64,000 bases of DNA, taken from Voacanga thouarsii (lineage: Eukaryota > Streptophyta > Magnoliopsida > Gentianales > Apocynaceae). Below, piece after piece: positions 11,169-23,259 of the stretch (position 1 is its first letter; every line of letters begins with the position of its first letter). The notes under the pieces were generated by a model, which worked only from the letters and a program-made list of their open reading frames with translations, did no database searches and was not told the DNA's origin. Location: positions 2,294,001-2,358,000 of the forward strand of contig JANUWF010003368.1 in assembly GCA_026120185.1 (NCBI GenBank), given 5' to 3'. The position numbers and the translations under genes are program-made.

Positions 11169-12983
11169 ATTGGCTTTGAAAGGATTAGGATGATACATGC
11201 TAGTTAATAAAACCTGGCAAGACCTATTATAATGAGATCCTTCGCTGTTTTGGTATGGGTAGAACGGTTGTACACCTCACCGTTGAGGTATAGGAGTTTC
11301 TGTAAAATTTTTTCTTCACAGTTTTCTTTAGCTTTGTGTAAGCCCAATTTGAAAGGGTATAGGCGGTTGTTATATTTTTTGGTGAAAAAATGTAACAAGA
11401 AATGGCCTTAGATGATTGCAAAGCATTGCAGAGGAGACCAGCGAAATTTGTAGAGAAAAATCACAGTGAAAGATCGTTGGAGAAAATGGACCGAGTCGAG
11501 CCGAAGCCGAGCCGAGCCAAGCCGGTGCTTTTGATGTGAGGGGAGCCGAGGCAACCCAGGTCAGTCATGGCTTGAAGTCGCAGCCGGGCCTGAGATGACC
11601 TCGGCTCAGGGCGCGTGGGAGGAAACTTCCTCATGAAAGCAACAGCTTCATCGCGGTAGCCGGGTTTCCCCAATGAAATCGAGTAGTAGCTTCCTCACAG
11701 AAGCTGCTACATCGGGCGCCTGGGTCACAAGCACTCACCCATGGACCGTGGTCTATGGGTTTTCCCATGGGCCATGATCTAGTGTGGCAGGTGCACTAGA
11801 CCAGAGTATATATATATTTTGGTCCCATACTAGACGAAGTTATTTTTATTACAATAATTAATATTCTTTGAATATTTTGTATGAAAAATAATAGTAAAGG
11901 ATAATAGGATTAAACAAGATCATTAATTAATTTAATTAATGTGTTTAATTCTTTTCTTTGGACACACGTAGGATTAAAAATAGAATAGCATGAAAACGTT
12001 TACAGTTTTCTAGCATGCTAATTATTTTGAGTCTTATGTGCATGTTTTCTCAAAGACTAAAGTCTTTGGGAAATTTTATTTGACAAGGAAAAATATTTTT
12101 CTTTAATTAAATGGTATTTTTAACTTAAACAAAAAATAATCCTTGGTTATTTTCTTAAAGGTTTTTTATCCGTGACATAGAAAATATTATAGATTTAGAA
12201 ATTTTTGTAAGTTAAAATGGAAAGCCATTTTAATTCATTTTTAGCAAAGGAAAAAAATATTTTTATCAAATAAAGCCTTGAGATCAAAATTTCCAGGAAT
12301 TTTTAAATGGAAAAGTTTTGAAATTATTAAGTTTTTGACTTAAATAAAATTAATCTATGAGGAAAGATTTCTCAAAGGATATAAACCTTGACATAGAAAT
12401 TTTTTATGGATTTAGACATTTTATTTTTAATTTAAAGGAGAACTTAATTGGAATCTTTCAAATAATATTTTTTCAAGAAAATCTTTATTTAAAAAACTAA
12501 GTGGGAGAGGGGCTCTAATGGCCTCATGGCTTCCATCACGATCCTCATTAGAGATCTTGGGTCTCCTCGTGTCACCTTGGGAGTAAACTCGTATAGGATG
12601 GAGATACCACAAGAATCTAGAAATAATGGAAGGATGTAATTGATAACCCGCGATCTGTACTGTGATCGACCGGCCCACGTTGGAGGTTATAGTACGAAGT
12701 ATGTTCATAGGAAATAAGAAGAAATGGCCATCCCCTTGGTGGAATTATCTTCTAGATTATTACCTAAAAGGAAAATTAATTTGTGATGGTTAACACACTT
12801 AACTTAAGAAACTGTTAATTTTCCCAAGAAACTATATCAGTTTTCCTAAGAGCCAAATTAATCATGTTAAAGATAATAGTAATGGGGTTAGCTACTATCA
12901 AGTTTAATATGAGGATAAAGTGCACAAAATTATTTTTATTTTACAAATACTGAGAATTTCTTTTATTTTTCATAATTTTAGAA
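11169..12983 (+). other. Copia E leader, noncoding
   Basis: Long leader before gag with no recognisable gene. A GC-rich island at about 11491-11620 holds many AGCC/AGCCG words (for example GCCGAAGCCGAGCCGAGCC), like the island in the copia B leader at 9112-9220. The rest is AT-rich. A TATATATA run lies near 11808-11816. Confidence 0.7.
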
Positions 12984-13770
12984 ATGGTTGGTGGAGGTTC
13001 TTTCAATCTCTTGGCCGTTGTTCTCCATGAGAATAAGCTAACGGGTCCAAACTATGTGGACTGGAAAAAGAATTTGGATATAATATTCACAGTCAAAGAG
13101 TATAAGTATGTCCTATACGAGACCTACCCAATAATCGGGGAAGGTTCTACCGTTGAGGAGCGTGAGGCTGAAAATGCATGAAGAAGGCTGACGAAATAGC
13201 CCGATGCTATATGTTAGCATCCATTTCAAATGTGCTATAATCCAAGCACGAGCATATGGCTACTGCATATGATATTAAAACATCTCTGGCCACAATATTC
13301 ACGGATAAGAGCTAGCCCACAAGGCAGGAGGCTATTAGAATGATCATAAACACCAAGATGGCTAAGGGAGCATCAGTCAGAGAGCATATGCTTAAGATGA
13401 TTGCTGCTTTCGAGGAAGCAGAAATCTTGGGGGGCTGTTATGGACCCCGAGAGCCAAGTGGACATGGTTCTCAAATCTTTGTCGGACTCATTCACTCAAT
13501 TCAAGTTGAATTATAACATGAATAAGTTAAACATAGGTTTCACTGAGTTGATAAAGGAGCTCCAGGTGGCAGAGAAGGTCATAAAACCACAAGCTAGAGC
13601 CATGATGGTTTCTTCTTCGAGAACTAGGCCCAAGCCCAGAAAGTTCAAGAAGAAGAAGGGAAATGCAATGTATCAACCCAAGTCCTAGCCCAAATATAGA
13701 CCTAAGGGTAAATGCTTCAAGTGTGTGGAAGAAAGGACACTAGAAAAAGAAGTGTCTATATCTTCAGGCC
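12984..13770 (+). pseudogene. Copia E gag, broken
   Basis: Remnant of the capsid protein that packages element RNA into cytoplasmic particles. The ATG at 12984 opens a frame with ENKLTGPNYVDWKKNL, the typical copia gag N-terminus (LTG-NY--W). Further on, MDPESQVDMVLKSLSDSFTQF and basic KKKKGN segments lead into a partial CCHC knuckle (KCFKC near 13713) whose second half is lost. At least two in-frame stops and frame changes occur before 13400. No intact protein can be made from this locus. Confidence 0.85.
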
Positions 13771-14024
13771 AAGAAAAACTCCACAGGTAATGTTCTCTAT
13801 CTAGAGTCTATATCAATGGTTGGATCAACTTCTACTTGGATTGTTGATTCAGGAGCCACTGATCATATTTGTAACTCCTTACAGGGGTTTAGGAAGGTTA
13901 GAAGACTCTAGAAAGGCGAACATAAACTACGCGTGGGAAATGGAGCACAAGTTTGGGCCTTTGCTATGGGAAAACTGGAACTTACTTTTGATTGTAATAG
14001 AATAATTATTTTGAAGGATATTTT
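13771..14024 (+). pseudogene. Copia E aspartic protease remnant
   Basis: The segment at about 13836-13875 encodes WIVDSGATDHIC, the active-site motif (D-S-G) of copia aspartic proteases, which cut the polyprotein. The frame is lost soon afterwards and the sequence is cut at 14024 by solo LTR A3, with ATTTT duplicated at 14020-14024 and 15549-15553. Confidence 0.85.
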
Positions 14025-15548
14025 TGTTAGGGATATGCCCTAGAGTTAATTTGTATTTATACTATTGTCGCTATGTTTTCTATAATAATATGAGGTTTTC
14101 CTTTCCATGAATAGTGCATTTTGTTATGTGGTCATCAAGTACGTGACTTGATAGTAAAACCCAACAATGAATACAATGACTATTCTAAAATCGTTCCTGA
14201 TCGATTATTATTATTAGAATAATAATAAATTAAGATTTGTATGTTTGTGACTTGATGGATATGTTTTACTGGTCATGGATATTTGTGATATTAAGTCAAA
14301 ACATAAATAAATGTTAGAGAACATTGTATTGGACATTACCTACTGTGAGAGTATTTCATGGAACATGTCATAAGTACTTTCTAGCCATAATGATATTAAA
14401 AGTCTTTCAACTTAAATTCATCATAGTTTCCTACTTGATAAACTCTATATTTTAACGTTGTCTAAAGTTGTCTTTAACCAGATAATAAATTAAACTACTG
14501 TTGGATATAGAACAAAACAAGAAGAGGAATATGATTGATAGTGAAGGAATTTGTCCCTCTCAATTATGGAAGAGATGTCCATGGGCCCCTTGATAAGTTA
14601 GACTGTTAAAATGCATGGTCGTGCTCAAATATATGAATCTAAGATATTGATATTATTTGTTTGAATAGTCTACTATGAAATTAAGAAATAATTGATTAAG
14701 CTTAATAAGGATGACATGCTCTGTGCCTTATACTTAATCTGGATATCGTGTGACAAAAGGACTAAATATAAAATTGTGGTTTGGTTCAAAAAGATCACTG
14801 ATCTTTATTTAACCTGGATAGTTATAATATTTTGCTAGAAACTGCTTATAACTTGTAGGCCATTTAAATATGATTTAGGTACACTGCCAGTGTTAAATGA
14901 ACCTATAGGGTCACACAATAAGTGAACTTGCTAGTTTATTTTTCTGGTAACCAAATTCGATGAATCTATAAATATGTCTAAATTAATCGAACTTAAAAAA
15001 TTTATCAGATACAATGAATTTGAAAATATGTCCATATTCAATGTATTTGGATGATGTTCAGATTATAAGAATTTGGCTTGGTAAATTAATTAGTTAAATT
15101 ATCGAGATAATGGCAGAATCTTATCATATCGGTTTTAATTTAATTTGAATTTAAATTAAAATATGATAAGATATTATCAAAGTTGGACTCTAAGAGGTTC
15201 GGGGGTTTTTTTTAAGAAAACCCTAACCGTCTTCTTCAGAACCCCGTTCTATTGAGAATATTCATTCCTCCATTCACCAGAAAAAAAAAAACCTCTCAAA
15301 CCCTAGGCGCTAGCACTCTCAAGGTAACGAGCCAGTTCACCGTGTGTATCCGATAGAGGACGTTCACACACTGTAGTGTCTGGTAATCGTTCGGGTTGCA
15401 CGTACGAAAGCACAATCAGAATCAAAAGATCTCGATTACACCGAACATAAGTAATTCTGTAAACCTTAGATCTTCTTAATCATTTACTTGGGTCCTCGGA
15501 AGGGATTCATGGATGTTTTCCACGTTTAGATGTCCACGAATCCTAACA
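14025..15548 (+). mobile_element. Solo LTR, family A (copy A3), inside copia E pol
   Basis: Starts TGTTAGGGATATGCCCTAGAG, ends CCTAACA, 1,524 bp, with perfect TSD ATTTT (14020-14024 and 15549-15553). It splits copia E between protease and integrase. It is the deepest level of the nest: foldback, A2, copia B, copia E, A3. A3 therefore inserted after copia E, which is itself younger than A2 of the same family. Confidence 0.94.
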
Positions 15549-15553
15549 ATTTT

Positions 15554-16475
15554 ATTTGTTTATGATTTTAGACAAAATTTGGTTTCAGTTGCAAAACTAA
15601 TAAATCAATGATATTCTGTTTTATTCCATTCTAGTATTACTATCAGTAAAAATGGAGAAGTTATATATACTAGGCACACGTATAGAAATCTATTATTCAT
15701 TAATCCTATTAACAATCAATTAAATAATGCTCAATCAGAACCTTTAAATAGGAAGAGAAAGACCAATGTCAATGACTCATATTTTTTGCTTCTAAGGTTG
15801 GGCCATATTAACTCAACCAGGATTCAGAGGTTAATCCATGATGGGCATTTAGGCTCATTAAGATTAGAAAGTTAGCCTTAGTGTGAATTCTATCTTATGG
15901 GGAAAATGACCAAAAGGTCCTTTACCCCAAAGGCGGATAGAGCCAAAAAATCATTGAGTCTTGTTCACACTTATGTGTGTAGTCCTTTGTCTATGCCAGT
16001 AAGAGGGGGGTTTAAGTACTTCATCATTTTCACAGATAATTGTACAAGGTATGGTTACGTTCACCTAATGAGATACAAGTCTGACTCTTTTAACTAGTTC
16101 AAAGAATTTAAGGTTTAAGTGGAGCGTCAAACAGGTAAGCTAATCAAGACCTTACGAGCGGATCGTGATGGAAAAATACTTCCTTGGTGAATTCAAGGAC
16201 TACATAATACATTATGGGATAGTATCCTAACTCTTTGCGCCAGGAACACCCCAGCAGAATGTAGTAGCTGAGAGAAGGAACATGATATTGATGGAAATGG
16301 TCCAAAGCATGATGTTTCATGCTACTTTTTCAGTATCTTTTTGGGTATATGCCCTAAAAGCAGTGGCATATATTCTGAACTTGGTACCTTCCAAGTCAAT
16401 ACCTAAGACTTTTTATGAGATGTGGACTGGGTATAAACTAAGTCTAAATCATCTCAAGATATAAGGTTGTCCAGC
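15554..16475 (+). pseudogene. Copia E integrase, broken
   Basis: Residues of the pre-integrase zinc region (RLGHINSTRIQRL near 15797) are followed by the catalytic core: SLVHTYVCSPLSMPVRGGF and YFIIFTDNCTRYGYVHLM, where TDN carries the first acidic residue of the D,D-35-E triad. Integrase joins element DNA to the chromosome. Stops interrupt the core near 16096 and beyond. A conserved block ending at about 16464 (LNLVPSKSIPKTFYEMWTG) matches the usual copia integrase C-terminal part. Confidence 0.87.
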
Positions 16476-16849
16476 TTATATACTGATTAAGAGAGATAAG
16501 TTAGAACAAAGATTAGAATTATGTTATTTTGTAGGGTATCTAAAAAGTACAAAGGGTGGTAACTTTTATCATCCCAAAGAGCAGAAAGTACTCGTGAGTA
16601 CTAATGCTAAATACTTGGAGGATGAACAAAGTATATCCACTAAAGGTTCAATAAGGTTGGAATTCGAAGAGAAATTATCTTATGAATCAACTTTTCCTAA
16701 CCTGATTATAGAATAAGAATGGGCATAGCCTCAGGAGCCTATACAATTGGAGCCTTGTCATAGTGAGAGGATATCTAGGGTTTCAAAAAGATAGACTAGA
16801 AAGGCTTTTGACCTAGTCTCCAATCATTAGGAATAAGATCCCACTAGAT

Positions 16850-17600
16850 ACGAGGAGGCTATTGCTGATGCTATTGCAGACCTATGGCATGAAGCAATAA
16901 AAATCGAGATTGAGTCTATGTACTTCAATCAGGTTTGGGTTCTTATAGCTTCATCTAAAGGGATAAAACCCATTGGGTGTAAGTAGGTTTACAAGAGAAA
17001 AAGGGGAGTGGATAGGAAGGTGAAAACCTTCAAGGTTAGGCTTGTGGCAAAAAGGTATACTCAGAAAGAAGGGATCGACTATAAGGAAACCTTTTCTGCG
17101 GTAGCCATGCTTAAATCCATCTGTATCCTCCTTGCCATCGCATATTATTATAACTACGAGATATGTTAAATGGATGTCAAGATGACATTTTTAAATGGCC
17201 ATCTTAGTGAAGACATTTATATGTCCCAACTAGAAGGCTTTATTGCTAAAAGCCAAGAACATATGGTTTATAAGCTTAAGAAATCCATTTATGAACTTAA
17301 GCAAGCATCCAGAGCATAGAACATTCATTTTGATAAGATTGTAAAGTCTTACGGTTTCATTCAAAGCGAGGATGAATCATGTGTGTATAAGAAACTGGAA
17401 GGCATAAATGTGATTTTTCTTGTCCTATATGTGGATGACATTCTACTATTGGAAATGATGTAGAGACACTGTCATCTACTAAGGTTTGACTATCGAGTCA
17501 ATTTAGTATGAAGGGCTTGGGTGAAGCTAGTTACATTATCGGAATAAAGCTTCTTAGAAATAGAAAGTAGAGAATGTTAGGTTTATCCCAAGCTACATAC
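16850..17600 (+). pseudogene. Copia E reverse transcriptase, broken
   Basis: Visible RT blocks: KGIKPIGCK, the palm start YTQKEGIDYKETFSAVA, MDVKMTFLNGHL, KKSIYELKQASRA and the catalytic LYVDDILL near 17427. RT copies the element RNA into DNA. In-frame stops fall at conserved Trp codons: TAG at 16984-16986 (K*VYKRK) and at 17317-17319 (RA*NIHFD). More stops follow after 17460. Between 16475 and 16850 the linker is degenerate but still in copia order. Confidence 0.9.
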
Positions 17601-18410
17601 ATTAAGAAGATATTGCCCAAGTACAACATGAACTCATGTAAGGGGGCTTTGATCCCTTGTAGACATGGGTTATCTTTTTCTTCAAAGAACTGTCCAAAGT
17701 CTCAAGAAGAAAAAGATATGATGAGTAGGATTCCCTATATTTCGACTGTGGGAAGTCTCATGTATACCAAGCTGTGTACTAGGCCAGATATCTGTTTTAC
17801 TGTAGGCTTAGTTAGCAGATATGAGTCAAACCCCAGGGAAGTTCATTGGCATGCTGTAAAGTATATTCTTAAGTATCTCAAAGGTATAAGAGATTATATG
17901 CTAGTTTTCAGGGGTGATGACTTGGTTCCTACATGATACACGGACTCAAACTTCTAGGCGGATAATGATGAGAGAAAATTCACTAGTGGATATATCTTCA
18001 CCTTGTTTGGAGGAGCCATTTCATGGAGGAGTATTAAGCAATCCTATATTGCTGACTCAACCATTGAAGCTGAGTATGTGGCAGCTTCGGAGGCATCCAA
18101 GGAAGCAGTTTGTCTTTGGAAGTTCCTTTTAGAGCTTGGAGTCGTGCCACACAAAGACAAATCGGTTGTGATATATTGCGACAACACTGGTACAGTCTCA
18201 CAATCTAAAGAACTAAGGAACCACAAAAAAAGGAAGCACATAGAGAGGAAGTACCACCTGATCCGGGATTTTATGCAGAGACGAGAAGTTGTGATGGAAC
18301 AAATTGCCTCAGAGAATAATCTAGCAGATCCTTTCACCAAGCCTTTGGCAGAGAGAGTCTTTAGAAGACACTTAGACGCCATAGGGGTGGGCACCTATGG
18401 ACTTACTTAG
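17574..18410 (+). pseudogene. Copia E RT end and RNase H, partly open
   Basis: The open stretch 17574-17936 encodes the RT C-terminal part (MLGLSQATYIKKIL, SLMYTKLCTRPDI). After a frame change, 18003-18410 encodes copia RNase H: DSTIEAEYVAASEASKEAV with the catalytic acidic residues, YCDNTGTVSQSKE, and KRKHIERKYHLIRD. RNase H removes RNA from the RNA-DNA hybrid. The natural stop at 18408-18410 lies just before the polypurine tract, so the 3' end is the original one. Confidence 0.9.
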
Positions 18411-18419
18411 TATTAGAGT

Positions 18420-18432
18420 GCAAGTGGGAGAC
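18420..18432 (+). other. Polypurine tract of copia E
   Basis: GCAAGTGGGAGAC directly before the 3' LTR at 18433. It is the plus-strand DNA primer site of LTR retroelements. The same AAGTGGGAG core precedes the copia B 3' LTR. Confidence 0.85.
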
Positions 18433-20338
18433 TGTTGGAATGTGTGCCCTCTTACACTAGGTTTCTGATGTATTTTTTACTTGTATTAATAAAAATATTT
18501 TCTCAAAATTTGTTTGTGAAATTTTCTTTATATTTGTGCACGATTTTATTAAAAAAGACCCATTGTGTTTAAGTAAATAGTTCATGTGAATAGAGGTCTT
18601 TCACAATAAGGTATAGACCATGGAATACTTAATACATAAACTATTGTTCTTAACCATATGATAAGAAAGGAATTCTCATCATGGTAAGGTTATTATGTTG
18701 TGAATTCCAAATAGGGAATAGCTTATCTTTAGCCAATGAGTAGTCTACTCATTTCATAACACAAGCGTATTTCTAATACGTAAAATTGAACCTGTAGTAG
18801 TGGTTTCTAAAAGTACTATGTGATAGAAACCCAGATTACTACTGTTATACTGTGGACTTGTACTCTACAGTTTGAGTATAAGTTTGTGGTTTGACGAAAC
18901 TGGAAATGTATGCTTTGCTATACTATAATTAAGGTTCTTGAGAAGGACTAATATACTTGTATGTTAGGTATATGTGACTAGTTAGTTAAGACAGACTTAT
19001 ACAAGATAGTATCTATACTATATCGCCCCTTGTGGTTGTCCGAATGATCTAATTATCTAAAACCTTGGGGAACATAACTTGGATATTGGCTTTAGAGTAG
19101 CTTCCTTGGAAAGCTAGAATATTCCAAGAAGTCGTGGATCATTGGACTAGAAACCTAAGGATGGTATATGTCATTTAATGAGGTGTTAGTACACTTTTTC
19201 CTTTGTAAATGAACGATGATGTGTAGAGGGGTATTTTAGTCATTTCACTTGTAGGTCGAAGACATAGCTAACGCAGCATTGTCCTTAGGGTTAATATTTC
19301 CTTATGGTGATATTAGAAAATATTTAAAATGTAAAATATAGTTATTTATATAGTAAGGGTATTTTGGTCATTTTAGTAGCTAAGGCGTTGTATCTTTTTA
19401 GTTCTCAGAATAGCCTGTAAGTCCTAATTATTTTAGGTCGAGGAAATGGTCATAATGGAAAAAGGATTTTATTTTATTCAGGAAGTCTAATTTATTTTTT
19501 GATTGGAATAAAATAAAAGAAATGAGAGAAATTAAATTTATTATCTAGTTTGATTAGTTAATTAATTATTCAGGGTCTAAGCCCAGATTGAATAATTAGA
19601 AAAATTAACTTGAGCTTAAACTAGTTAATAAAAGGCTTAATAATTATTTTAGTTTATTTAGGCTCATTAATTAATTTTTGGGTTTTTTTAATAAACCCAG
19701 GAAATAAAATAATTAATGGTTATTACTTTTGGACTCATTGGCTTCAAGGAAAAATAATAAGTTATTTTGGCCCAATAGCCTAGACTAAAGAGTTTTTTAT
19801 TATTCATGGTATAGAAGAATTGGGGATAACCTAAACCTCTTATGTTGATAACTTCCAGATGTTTGAAATATCAAAACACTAGGGGTTTGGTTATTTGGGA
19901 TGTGAATAGGACTCGTTGTGTACAGCAAAAAAGGAAACACACAACAGAAAAAAAAAAAAAAACTCCATAGATGTCTCTGTTCTCTCTCTCTCTCTCACGT
20001 TTTCTTCATCTTCTTCTTTTTCCATCTTCTTGTCTTTGCTAATTAATAGCAAAGGATCAAGAAGGAACATCCTCGCCTAGGTTGTTTCACCAACATAGAT
20101 AGGCGGAGGAATATTTTGAAAAGTGAAAAGTTTCGCGTACATGCCAAGAAGAAGCCAACGGATCACTGGTTTCTCGTCAGAATCGTCGTCTAGGCAGGTA
20201 GCTTCTCCTGTGGTCAGTGCCTCATCTTCTCAACCAGACCAGAAGAGGACACATAGAGGTATTTTTTTTTTTAACTTCCACTGTGTTATGTTCTTGTTTC
20301 TGGTAGCCATGCATGTTCCTCTATTTTTCGTTCCATCA
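18433..20338 (+). repeat. 3' LTR of copia E
   Basis: Starts TGTTGGAATGTGTGCCC, ends CGTTCCATCA; 1,906 bp, pairs with 9259-11153. It contains a (CT)n run near 19981-20000 longer than in the 5' copy, and poly-A/poly-T runs. Confidence 0.93.
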
Positions 20339-20343
20339 ATAAC

Positions 20344-21979
20344 ATCCTCCCCATGATGAGTTTTTGTCCTTTTGTAGGTTTCATGTAAAAAAAAAAAAAA
20401 AAAACCTTTTCAATTGACTTTCGGTTTTGCCCCACGAATTGTTTTTTTTTTTTTCCTTTTCCACTGCACCCAAAGTATTCCAAAATTTATGTTTTGGGCC
20501 TAACCAATATTAATTTCAAAATTTAGTTTTGGAAATTAATATATATTATCTAAAATAGTGATTTTAGATATATATATATATATATATATAATAAGTTTTT
20601 TTTATTAATTCTCGTTTTGAGAATTAAATCTAATTATGATTAGTTTTTATTTGGGACCCATGATTTGGAATAAAATTATATTTTGGAAATTAATATATTT
20701 TCTAAAATATTGGTTTTAGATTATATATTATTATTTAATTCCTAAAATATGATTTAGCAATTAATAAATTTTCTAAAATATTGATTTTAGATTTTATCCT
20801 ATTTAAATTTCTAGAACTTGATTTTAGAAATTAAATCTAAAATATTGATTTTAGATTTTATCTTAATTTAATTTTAGAAATTAAATCTAAATTTGTTTTA
20901 TTTTTCCAAAATAGAGATTTTGGAATTATAAAGTTATATGTTTAATTTTTATTTAAGCATAATTAATGGCATAGTGGATGGTTATGGACTAAAACTGAAT
21001 TATATCTATTCATGCATTTTTACAGTTTTAATTTTTATTAAATAGGACATGCATATCCTACATTCTCTAAAATTCTTGTGTAATTCTCTTCTTATTTAAC
21101 TTCCTTCGAATATAACTCGAGGTTTCTCTATTTAGGAAATTTATGTAATTAGATTACATAGGTTACATAGGAATAGAATTATTTTAAATTTTGGAGATGG
21201 CAACCAAAACAAGGCAAGAGGGTAAGACCTTCTACTTAAAACATGCATGAACACATAGGGTTAACCATGTTAATTTCTTTTTTTTTTTTTTTTGTGCTCG
21301 AGAAAATTAATTTAGGGAAAGTCCATAACTATACCATGTAATCGCTTTATTACCATAATTATCAATTTATGTGATTTATTGATATATTTATGCATGTCAT
21401 TTGATGAAATCACTAAAAGGAATAAATCCCTCAATGAATATTAAACCTAATTTCTTCTGTTAATATAGTAAGAACGAGAGTCTTTTTTCGAGACCAGGTT
21501 ATTGGGCTAATCTAAGCCTACTCGACATTGGACATATTTAAACCATGGAATTAAATTCTTACAAAATTAAATTCCTGATTAATGGGTTAGGTTTAACTAA
21601 TTTTTTTATCCTGATTGGGCTAACTTAAGCATAAAGAAATTTAGAGGAAATATTGTGGTAGCCCAAAAGGCTTTAAGATTAAAATATGTTAATTACCCAA
21701 TGATCTGGTAATTACATACGATGTAATTGATATTGGATACCTACCATTGAACTCAAGAGCGGTTTGTTGGGCAAACCCAAGATTATTCTTGAGGAATTTG
21801 GATACCGGTCCACTAGAAAAGCTTCCAATGAACTTTTCCAAATCAATAGTGGGGGCTATTGGTTTGAGTAAAATAGTTGAATGATAATGTGCTTAATTAA
21901 AAAAACCTAATTATTTGCATTTTATGTGCATATACACTTAGCTAATCTTCTCTATCTTTACATCTAGGTTATTTGCATC
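20344..21979 (+). other. Copia B leader, second part, noncoding
   Basis: Continues the leader interrupted by copia E and runs to the gag ATG at 21980. No gene is seen. It contains poly-A and poly-T runs (about 20386-20404 and 20441-20453), a (TA)n run at about 20569-20590, and the hairpin-repeat block 20549-20855. Very AT-rich. Confidence 0.75.
20549..20855. repeat. Four copies of a 20-nt hairpin motif
   Basis: TCTAAAATATTGATTTTAGA (8-bp arms, 4-nt loop) occurs at 20772-20791 and 20836-20855, and with single changes at 20549-20568 and 20701-20720. The copies alternate with related GAAATTAAAT segments, making a degenerate AT-rich tandem array in the RNA leader of copia B. Confidence 0.85.
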
Positions 21980-22860
21980 ATGTCAACCAACCTAAACATT
22001 TGTATCATCTTGAAAACCAACAAACTCACCAACTATCTCGACTGGTATCAAAATTAGAGAATTGTTCTCAAATAAAAAAAGTTGCTCTATGTGTTAGATG
22101 CTCCTATTCCGCCACCTCCAACCCAAAATGCTCATGCTGATGAGCATGCTATTCACAAAAAGCACCAAGAAGACAGTGACACAACAACCTATATTATGCT
22201 AGCATCAATGTCTCCTGTGCTACAAAAACAATATAAGCATATGGATGCTCAAACGATTATTCTCCATCTTAGAGAGTTGTTTGATCAACAAACAAGAACA
22301 GAGAGATATGAGATCTCTAAAGAGCTCTTCTGATCTAAGATGGCTGAAGGTGCTCTATGGCCACTCATGGGCTAAAGATGCAGGGCTTGATAGAGAAGTT
22401 TGCATCTCTTGGGTTTATAATGGATAATGAATTAAGTATTGATTTAATTTTGCAATCTTTGCCCAAAAGTTTTTCATAATTTGTGATAAACTATCAGATG
22501 AACAAGATTGAGTCCACCATTCCCAAGTTGATCAATCTTTTCAAAATTGTAAAATCCTCCATGAAGAAGGAATCTAATGCAGTCTTGATGGTAGAATCTT
22601 CTTCTACTAAGAAGAAATTTCCTAAGAAGAAGAAGAAGGAGACTCCCACTAAGCCCAAAGGTGGTGTGAAGAAGAAAAACGCAGCTACCAAGGGCCTATG
22701 CCATCACTATGGTAAGATGGGCCATTGGAGGTGCAACTACAAAGCCTAATTGGAGACTGTGAAGAAAAAGAAGCAAAAGGAGAAGCTTGTGGACACTTCT
22801 ACTTCTATTCCTGATATGCTTATGATTGAGATAAATACTGCCTTTAGAAATGAGATATAG
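21980..22860 (+). pseudogene. Copia B gag, broken
   Basis: Capsid protein remnant. ATG at 21980-21982 opens MSTNLNICIILKTNKLTNYL, the copia gag N-terminus. Stops follow within about 30 codons. The stretch 22082-22333 keeps YIMLASMSPVLQKQYK and the LRELFDQQTRTERYE block. Lysine-rich sequence leads to a zinc knuckle, CHHYGKMGHWRCNY, in which the second Cys of the CCHC pattern appears as Tyr. Stops and frame shifts exclude a working product. Confidence 0.87.
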
Positions 22861-23040
22861 GCATTGGATACTGGATGTGGATCTCATTTATACAATAAAT
22901 TGCAGGGACTAAAGGACAGTAGAAAGCTTAAGAAGGGCAACGTGGACCTATGTGCTACAAATGGAGCAAATGTTGCTGCATTTGCTGTGGGGACTTACGA
23001 CCTACACCTATCTTCTGAATTAGTTTTAGAATTTTAAAAC
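22861..23040 (+). pseudogene. Copia B protease remnant
   Basis: ALDTGCGSHLYNKLQGLK near 22862-22915 is the copia aspartic protease active-site block, with the usual D-S-G changed to D-T-G, followed by AVGTYDLHL. The open frame ends in a stop just after ELVLEF, near 23037. Confidence 0.82.
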
Positions 23041-23259
23041 TGTTATTAAGTACTAGTTTATTAAAAAATATTATCTCAGTTGTATGTTTAGATGTATATA
23101 GATTTCATTTAATTTTTAAGAATAAATGTTGTTCCTTTTCATTGAATGATATCTACTATGGTTCTACAACTTTAGTTAATTGTTTATATGTTCTAGATAT
23201 GGATAATCTAATTCTTAATATAAACAATAAGAAACCAAAGATTGATAACCTAAACACCT

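Larger units (their letters stand above)
9259..20338 (+). mobile_element. Copia E: Angela-like Ty1/copia element nested in copia B
   Basis: Two-LTR element with LTRs 9259-11153 and 18433-20338, flanked by TTAAC (9254-9258) and ATAAC (20339-20343), a TSD with one mismatch. Order: 5' LTR, primer site, leader, gag, protease, [solo LTR A3], integrase, RT, RNase H, polypurine tract, 3' LTR. It sits in the leader of copia B. The polyprotein is broken by many stops. Visible divergence between the two LTRs near their starts is roughly a tenth, suggesting a moderately old insertion; exact identity needs an alignment. Confidence 0.93.

Noticed and set aside
18044..18394. 116-codon minus-strand frame
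   Set aside because: Antisense shadow of the copia E RNase H.
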